Below the pieces are notes generated by a model. The model was not told the DNA's origin. It worked only from the letters and a program-made list of their open reading frames with translations, and searched no databases. DNA of 64,000 bases from Daucus carota subsp. sativus (Eukaryota; Streptophyta; Magnoliopsida; Apiales; Apiaceae), in the NCBI RefSeq assembly GCF_001625215.2, contig NC_030383.2, positions 59,014,949 through 59,078,948 of the forward strand, given 5' to 3'. Position numbers and translations under genes: made by a program. Shown in pieces: positions 57,781-64,000 of the stretch; the stretch's first letter is position 1, and the number at the start of each line of letters is the position of its first letter.

Positions 57781-58470
57781 ACTCGATATTTTCTTGGTGA
57801 AGTAGGCGTCCATCAAGGTTCGGTGCATTATTTTTTTGTAGTTATTTTGGATGTGATTAGTCTTAAACATTTAAGATATCTTTTCATGGTTCATGTGTTT
57901 TGTTGATGACATTGTGTTAGTGATTGAGTCGAGGAGGCGGTTAATGTAAAATTAGAATAATGACATGTATAATGGAAGAAAAAGGTTTATGTCTTAAGTT
58001 GTTCAAATACCAAGTATCTATGGACTAATTTCAGCTAGGAGAATAATGAGGATGATTTGGTGGTATGTATTGCAGAGGACAGAGTTTCACAAATCGATAA
58101 TTTTAAGTATATGGATCCCATCATATAGAATAATGGGGATATTACTAAGTATGTTACACATCGTATTAAAGTATGATGACTTAGGTTGAAGGATAAGTTT
58201 TACAGAGTAGCGATCAAACCGATATTAATATACGGCTCGTGAGTGTTGGGCGCTAGAAAATTTTCAAAAACATAGTTTAGAGATCACAAAAATGATAATG
58301 TTGCATTGGATTTGTGGCCACACAAAGGTAAATCATATATATACCAAATGATGTTTTTTAAATGAAAATGGAGTGGTGAGTCAATATCCAATAAAGGGAG
58401 GGTCGAGTAAGGTGGTACGGGCATGTTTGTCGAAGACGAAGAACAATCCCAAGTTAGAAAGATTGACCAC
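57780..58470 (+). pseudogene. Relic of an RTE-type LINE reverse transcriptase
   Basis: Frame-shifted pieces follow the plant RTE order. GVHQGSVHYFFVVILDVIS is the relic of HQGSALSPYLF..ILD. FVDDIVLVIES stands at the place of the F-A-D-D palm motif. The pieces DISQIDNFKYMD and DKFYRVAIKPILIYGS follow, where an extra base breaks the usual YGSECWA. A last piece matches ML.WICGHTK..HIYTK.., KVRWYGHVCRR. Many stops and shifts are present, so it is dead. No ends or target duplication found. Confidence 0.75.
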
Positions 58471-61400
58471 ATATCAGTTCGGAGGAAAAATCATAACTAC
58501 ACACAAACATATTATACTAATAGGACAAACGTCATAACTATAAATAAGTCAAAAAGTCACAAGAGATATGAACTAAGCCACACTGGGTCTATAAATTTAT
58601 GAACTAAGCCACACTGGGTCTATAAATTAAAGGTGAAAACTAAGAAAATGGAGATCATTAACTGAATCTCAAGCCTCTTATCTAGATTAGAGTGTCATGA
58701 GGAGATCCTAATGAATAAAAGTCCTTGTTGGAAGTCAGTCATTTTGAGCACAAATTTAAGTGAGGCTTGGCTACGTGCTCGTGGCGGGTTAGGGTTGGAT
58801 TATGTTCACCTCCGAGAGAGCTTTCCAATGCATGTTTATTCACTCAAAACGACTAAGGAATGGATGAGTTATGATGATCCAAAGTTGCTTCCTTGGTAGT
58901 GGAAAATTGGAGAGTTATGATGAGTTATGATGATCCAAAGAATTTGATCAACCTATTACTCGTAGACCATGCTCTATTTGTGTTGATTCATAAAAGAAAA
59001 GAAGTCCTAAGTGATTCGCTCAATCACCTCGAGACGATCCCCATCATGATGCTCAAGAGAACTGGCTTGCAGACTTTCAGAGTAGAAGAAGTGTTTGCAG
59101 GCTTCACTATCTTGGAACGACGAAAGAATTCTGGAGAACATATATTCTGTAGAGCTTCGTAGACACCACAACAACAACTTAATTTTAGACTTCTAGCTTG
59201 TGTTAAAACGATCAAAGCAAATCATTGAAATACTTTATTAACTTACTTTAAGTAATTTCTTTTTATAAATTTTACGTCATGTATATTAAATTATCTGGTC
59301 GCGAGAAAGATATCACATACACAAATATTAATTGTTAATTGAAATATTTAGTTTAACAATATCTATCAAAGAGTTAATATACGTCATGTATATATATATA
59401 TTAAATTATATGGTCGCGAGAATGATTAGTGTGTCACACAAGTATTATTGTTGGTCCTGGGTGTGTTTTTCTCCCCAGGTTGTATATTTTTGTTTTATTT
59501 TATAAAATTCATACGAGGTGCCGTCCTCATTTACCCAAAAATAAATAAATTGTTAATTGAAATATTTAGTTTAGCAATATCTATCAAAGAGTTAATAAGA
59601 GTTAAATGTTCGAGTTTAAGCACAAACTTTATTTCGAGATAATGACATGATTTATTATAATTTCACCACTTCTGAATGTTCATTCAAGATTTCTAAATTT
59701 CATTCCTCCTTTAAGCACATATCATACCTCTCTCGTTACTGTGAGGTTGTAAAAAATTGACAGTATATCCCCACATGAGAAACTTTTTCATTTTGAAGTA
59801 ATATCGCTAGACTTGGTCTTCCCACCCTTCTCACTTGTCACATCAAGCTTTCGAGGGCATTAAATTGATATTTTGTGTAGTAATCAAGTAAATTCTTGAC
59901 TTGTTTTTAGAACTTAAGAAATCTAATCCCAATTCCAAATTAGAACTTAGCCGAAGTATACTAGCCTAAAAGAACAAATTGAAAAATTCATAAATTAAGT
60001 CATGCAATATCATGATTTATCACTATTAATATTAGTGGTAGCCATACTCTTTTTTTATATACCAAAAAAAGTGTTGCACACAAAGAGTGTTATAATTATA
60101 ATTCATACCATTATTTAATTTATATAATAATATAAATGATATTAGTATTATGAAGGAAGTAACTTTGTAATATATTCTAATTATTCTACAATGGGTTCCT
60201 TGGAGTGTGCAAAATGGTAGAGTCCTAGTACATAAATCCCACCATTGGATTACAATTACATCCTACGGCTACAATTATTACTGATGATATTATTCTGTAG
60301 AAAATAAATAAAAAATACATGTTACTCGCTTATGGTGCGTGTATGCCAAAAACTAGGTATGAAGTATCTCGACTATCTCAGCGGAACAAACGGTTGCATA
60401 TAAGTTGATAGAAGAAGATCAATTTAATTGGCAGCGAGATTGTTGTTCTTATTTAACACCGCGGTCTTTTAAATCAAAGAACAAACACAATGTTTTGAGG
60501 TAAATTTTCTCACTAGTTGTTTGTCTTGCAACTGTTGTTATGTGATCACGTACATAATAGAAAGATAATAAGATCGGTTGTTCCGTATATAAATTGAACA
60601 ACACATTACCTTGACGGTTACTTGGAATTTTACTCAACAATTTGTAACTCACTAAACAATTTGAAAACCCAAACAAGATTAAAGAACAAAATATAATAAA
60701 AGAGGATAACATATAAGTACTGTGACTAACTTGATTTCGCTTATGCAGTGATCATTTTATTATTATTTAAACAAAATCAATTTAGGAACATCAATATATT
60801 AACAAAAACGTTGATAATGGTCAATAAGATGAAAGTAGAAGGTGCAAAATAAATCAAAGACATTAGGGAAAAAAAAGGAATCAAGTGACTGATAGCACCA
60901 AAAATGGTAAGATCACCTAACTGCCGTATGAGTATAACGAGATACATATAAAATTTTTTTAAAATCATATATGTATAACTAAATATATTAAATAAAAAAT
61001 ACAGAAGTAAAAAGTATACATTACTGTGGACCGTTGGATTAGAGTTATATCGACGGTCCAAATACTCAAAAATATTGTGGACTCCATAGAACTTGGATCT
61101 TTCATTCTAATACTATATTTAATATTGACATATTTAAAAAAATACAATCCATGTTAATAAAAGCTATTTAAATCATTAGTTCAAGAAAAATTATACCTGA
61201 CACGAGTGTTATTAACACAAGTTGCAAATAATATTTGTTTCAAAACAATTGAAAACTTTAAAATTTGTAGTAAATGGGAAAGGTAACTTGCAATTGTAGT
61301 ATATTATTGTATCGCTATTACAATATTTAATATGTGTTTAAATATTTAAAATATAAAGTAGATTAGATTATTGTCATACAACTTTTTCATCATGATAAAT

Positions 61401-61520
61401 AATAATAAGAAATTATAAGTATATAAAAAGGTAATTATACGACATGCATCATATTTTTTCTGCGTATATATAGTGGGATTGTAAATTGATTTCTTCTTTT
61501 CTTTTAGAGTAATGCTACGT
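58471..61520. other. Gene-poor AT-rich sequence
   Basis: No gene supported. Contains a tandem AACTAAGCCACACTGGGTCT pair (58572-58627), ATGAGTTATGATGATCCAAAG pairs (58863, 58920) and the direct repeats listed separately. Several frames of 60-90 codons at 58711-59162 show no recognised domain. Confidence 0.5.
59285..59600. repeat. Interspersed direct repeats
   Basis: TGTTAATTGAAATATTTAGT ... CAATATCTATCAAAGAGTTA occurs at 59332-59377 and 59550-59596 with one difference. ATTAAATTAT(C/A)TGGTCGCGAG occurs at 59287 and 59399. The unit between them carries GGTCCTGGGTGTG...TCCCCAGG. Confidence 0.75.
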
Positions 61521-61522
61521 AC

Positions 61523-62475
61523 TAGGGAGTGCGGGTTCGGTGTGGGTTTTGGATAAAACCACGATCAAAATCGCATGCTCATGGTTTTAAAAATCAAAAA
61601 TCGCAACCACAATCTCATCACCGGTTTTGGCTTTAAAATCTCATATCCGATTTCTATGATTCAGTTTCAGTTAAAAAAGCCATATAAAAAAGAACTATTA
61701 TATATGAACAATCAAAACTTAATCAAGAATCATACATCAATCCAAAGTTTAAACAAACTGAATAAATAATTATGCACAGAGAACAAGCAATCTTAATCTT
61801 TCAGGATAGTAACTAACCAAGCTAATCTCGATATCTTATTAAGATTAACAAATTATCAAGATTATATAAATAATATAAATTCATGTGTCAACAACATGTA
61901 CACATAATTTATATTTAGAAACAACAAACTACTAATGAATTATGAATTTTATATTTAAAAATAACAAACTGCTAATGAATTATAATTGCATGTCTAAGCA
62001 GGGAAAGATCCTTTTTGTAAAAGACAAAAAACAAGATATAAGTGTTTAAAGGTTTCGGTAATAGCCAAATGACCAAGTAAAATCAAAGATGAACGTAGAC
62101 CGTCCAATTTACATAAACTGCCCAACTATATATAGAAAAATTTTAGAGGCCCAACTCAATATAAAAAAGATAGTGAAACTTTCGATTTGAATAACTAATC
62201 ATCTGACTAATATACTTGTAATTTCTTATTTTTAAAATTTTTAATTTTTATATAAATCTAAAAAACCATATATAAAATATTTAATTTAGAAATTTAGCCA
62301 ATTGAGTTTTTTTGGATCGGTTTGTAGCTATAAATAGAACCAAATAACTGATTTCGGGTTCGGTTTTTATGTTTTCGGTTTCAATTTCAGTTCAGTTGTA
62401 TACGATACGTTTTTTTACGGTTTTTAGCGGTTTCAGTTTCGTTTTCAGATTTATTCGATTTTTGGTCACCCTTCT
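61523..62475. mobile_element. Degraded hAT-like element
   Basis: Left end TAGGGAGTGCGGGTTCGG and inverse of right end TAGAAGGGTGACCAAAAATC loosely follow the TAGGGGTGAGCA end type. Subterminal zones hold ATCAAAATCGCA / GGTTTTGG and CGGTTTCAGTTTCG / CGGTTTTTAGCGG words. Flanks CTACGTAC and ACACGTAC may be an eroded 8-bp duplication. Limits uncertain. Confidence 0.4.
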
Positions 62476-62745
62476 ACACGTACCCCATATATTGTACCAA
62501 TTTTATTTTCCCAAATGAAGTGAAAAATAAATAACTGATTTTAATTGGGTGGTTTATGTGCACAAGATACAATTTTTTTTAATGTTTTTTAGCGGTTTCG
62601 GTTTTAGATTTATTCGATATTTTGCTCACCCACATATTACGCATCCCAAATCTTGAACCAATTTTATTTTTCCAAATGACGTGGAAAACAAATGGATGAT
62701 TTTAATTTTGTGGTATATGTGCATATAAGGGTCCCATTCTCATTA
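62425..62745. repeat. Diverged tandem duplication of about 160 bp
   Basis: TTTTTAGCGGTTTC, AGATTTATTCGAT, ACCAATTTTATTTT, CCAAATGA.GTG and GATTTTAATT occur in the same order at about 62424-62560 and 62587-62720. The duplication crosses the right end of the element at 61523-62475. Confidence 0.7.
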
Positions 62746-63539
62746 ATTTGAGTAGAACCAATCAATCATTGCCAACTAAGATTTGAGAAAAAAATTTGAA
62801 AACAAATTTTGGGTACGTAGCATTTTTCCTTTCATTTTACACAAAAGAAGTTTGCTGTTTAAGTAAGATTGTATCATTTATTTTTTCTTGAAGGGTGATT
62901 GATTTTACCACTTAATCATGAAACGATCCATACAATTATATGGTAAAATGAAAGCAATATATATGACTAGAGATACATCTTAGCTTGTAACATCATATAT
63001 AACTCAAATTGTATTAAAATCTTAACAACTTTGAAGGAATATATTAATTGAATTTAAATATATGACACATTATTATTTTGTGAGGGTCTGGTTCACATAT
63101 ATTTAATAATTGAGTTATTAGTGCACATCTATAGATTGTGATTTACAATATTTACATTAATGTCCTCATACCTGTTAAATTGAGATGAAATATTTAAGTT
63201 TTTAAGTAAATATATTTTCTTTTGGGAAATTGAAATAGTAATTTATTAATTTCATCACCGTCTAATGTTATGTAAAATTTGCATAAAATCATTAGCTATG
63301 TGATTAAGAATAGTAAGAAAATGTTTAAATTTATGAAAGAGAAATAACAAGAACAAAGATGAAAGTGTATTTTCCCTTGATAGATTATCGGATCCTGGAC
63401 GAAAACATATATTTGTGATATGCATTCAAATTTTATATAATTGAGAGAAAACATATAATGATATTGTTTTTATTGAAGGACCATATAGATCCATAACATG
63501 TGAATGGTAAATCAAATTCTTGCACTCAATAGGCGCTTT
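62746..63539. other. AT-rich intergenic sequence
   Basis: No gene or clear repeat. The distal part probably contains the 3' UTR of the minus-strand zinc-ribbon gene. Confidence 0.5.
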
Positions 63540-63861
63540 CTAATTTTGCCCATGGGGCCTAGCTAAAACATCAAATAGATTGGTGTCTTGACCACACATG
63601 GGGCACTTTCGATGGTTTTCCAGCACTATCACCAATATATGGCATGCACTACAAGCTAAAGTAATTTCTTTCTCCTGGGAGGGAAGATTCAAATCAGGTA
63701 TGACAACCTACAAAATTATTTACATGTGTTAGAAAAAATATTAAAAAGAACAACAATAGTAATGATGAATATAATATTATGAATGACAACTTATATATGG
63801 ATTAATGTACCCGGGGAGGCTGAGCTCCAGCCTCATTAGCTCTTCTCTGTTCAGTAGCCAT
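63540..63861 (-). CDS. Small zinc-ribbon protein (unknown function)
   Basis: Two exons on the minus strand, 63861-63811 and 63707-63540, join with GT-AG borders to 72 aa: start MATEQRRANEAGAQPPR, then VVIPDLNLPSQEKEITL, then a C-S-A-C ... C-P-M-C zinc-binding pair (CxxC-12-CxxC) and the end FDVLARPHGQN. One zinc ion could be bound by the four cysteines. PDLNLP resembles an EAR repressor motif (LxLxL type), which would suggest a transcriptional co-regulator, but that is inference. I cannot name the family. In favour of a real gene: a TATA box about 65 bp upstream of the ATG, in-phase splice sites, and much higher GC than its surroundings. The exon pair is short and was inferred by eye. Confidence 0.72.
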
Positions 63862-63925
63862 AACGGTTGCAAGTCAATGAATATCTAGCTAGTGTTGTTA
63901 TGCATACAAGAGAGCACCCCCTCGA

Positions 63926-63935
63926 TATATTTATA
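63926..63935 (-). promoter_or_regulatory. TATA box of the zinc-ribbon gene
   Basis: On the minus strand the sequence reads AGTATAAATATATCGAGG, a strong TATAAATA box about 65-75 bp before the ATG at 63861. Confidence 0.6.
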
Positions 63936-64000
63936 CTAGATGAAATGCACTGGCACTCGATCAAATAGTCAGTGGAATTATCCAGCTAGCATTTTCCGAT

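Noticed and set aside
58711..59162. Frames of 60-90 codons after the RTE relic
   Set aside because: No recognised domain and no splice context. May be further transposon remains, but nothing specific can be shown.
1..64000. tRNA or rRNA genes, organellar inserts, viral integrants
   Set aside because: None recognised by eye on either strand. A covariance-model and organelle-genome search would be needed to exclude small ones.

Overview
This is nuclear DNA of a flowering plant, almost certainly a eudicot. It is AT-rich, has spliced genes with GT-AG introns, encodes plant-specific families (a plastid FtsZ2, a TGA-class bZIP factor, a TMN-type nonaspanin) and is dense in plant transposons (Stowaway, hAT, PIF and Mutator-type MITEs, Helitrons, LINEs, a SINE). 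An asterid or Apiaceae-type host is only a guess. No prokaryotic, viral or organellar segment was recognised.

Layout. 1-4.2 kb is a repeat zone: a minus-strand Helitron containing a nested hAT element, then an 8-bp-TSD MITE and two Stowaway MITEs. 4.3-15.7 kb is a tandem duplication carrying two alpha/beta-hydrolase genes (CDS 6007-7568 and 13172-15113, five exons each counting the 5' UTR exon). Each copy has its own later insertions. 15.9-18.3 kb holds a minus-strand TGA9/TGA10-type bZIP gene. Its bZIP and DOG1 part is intact, but its upstream exon is broken by three stops and a one-base insertion. At 21.3-21.6 kb lies a broken fragment of a plant AAA-ATPase. 21.8-28.2 kb is a nest of insertions in a degenerate tandem array: two related Helitrons head to tail, a foldback element, a third Helitron, and a 5'-truncated LINE with a target-site duplication. 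29.0-32.9 kb is an intact TMN (TM9SF/EMP70) gene of seven exons, and 34.6-40.7 kb an intact seven-exon plastid FTSZ2 gene with MITEs in two introns. 42.1-44.2 kb is the small QCR9 subunit of mitochondrial complex III. 44.7-47.4 kb is a 2.7-kb hAT-type element with a nested MITE. 48.0-50.6 and 54.0-56.5 kb are tandem RPL10A genes whose predicted proteins are identical. The last 7 kb is gene-poor (an RTE-type LINE relic, repeats) and ends with a small two-exon zinc-ribbon gene on the minus strand at 63.5-63.9 kb.

The genes are independent housekeeping or regulatory loci with no operon-like or pathway clustering. They are a plastid division ring protein (FtsZ2), an endomembrane cargo protein (TMN), a respiratory chain subunit (QCR9), ribosomal proteins (uL1/RPL10A), a transcription factor (TGA) and membrane-anchored hydrolases. 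No new multi-gene biological system could be supported. The most informative observations are the partly pseudogenised TGA gene, the GC-AG intron in one hydrolase copy, the nested transposons with readable TSDs, and the small zinc-ribbon gene.
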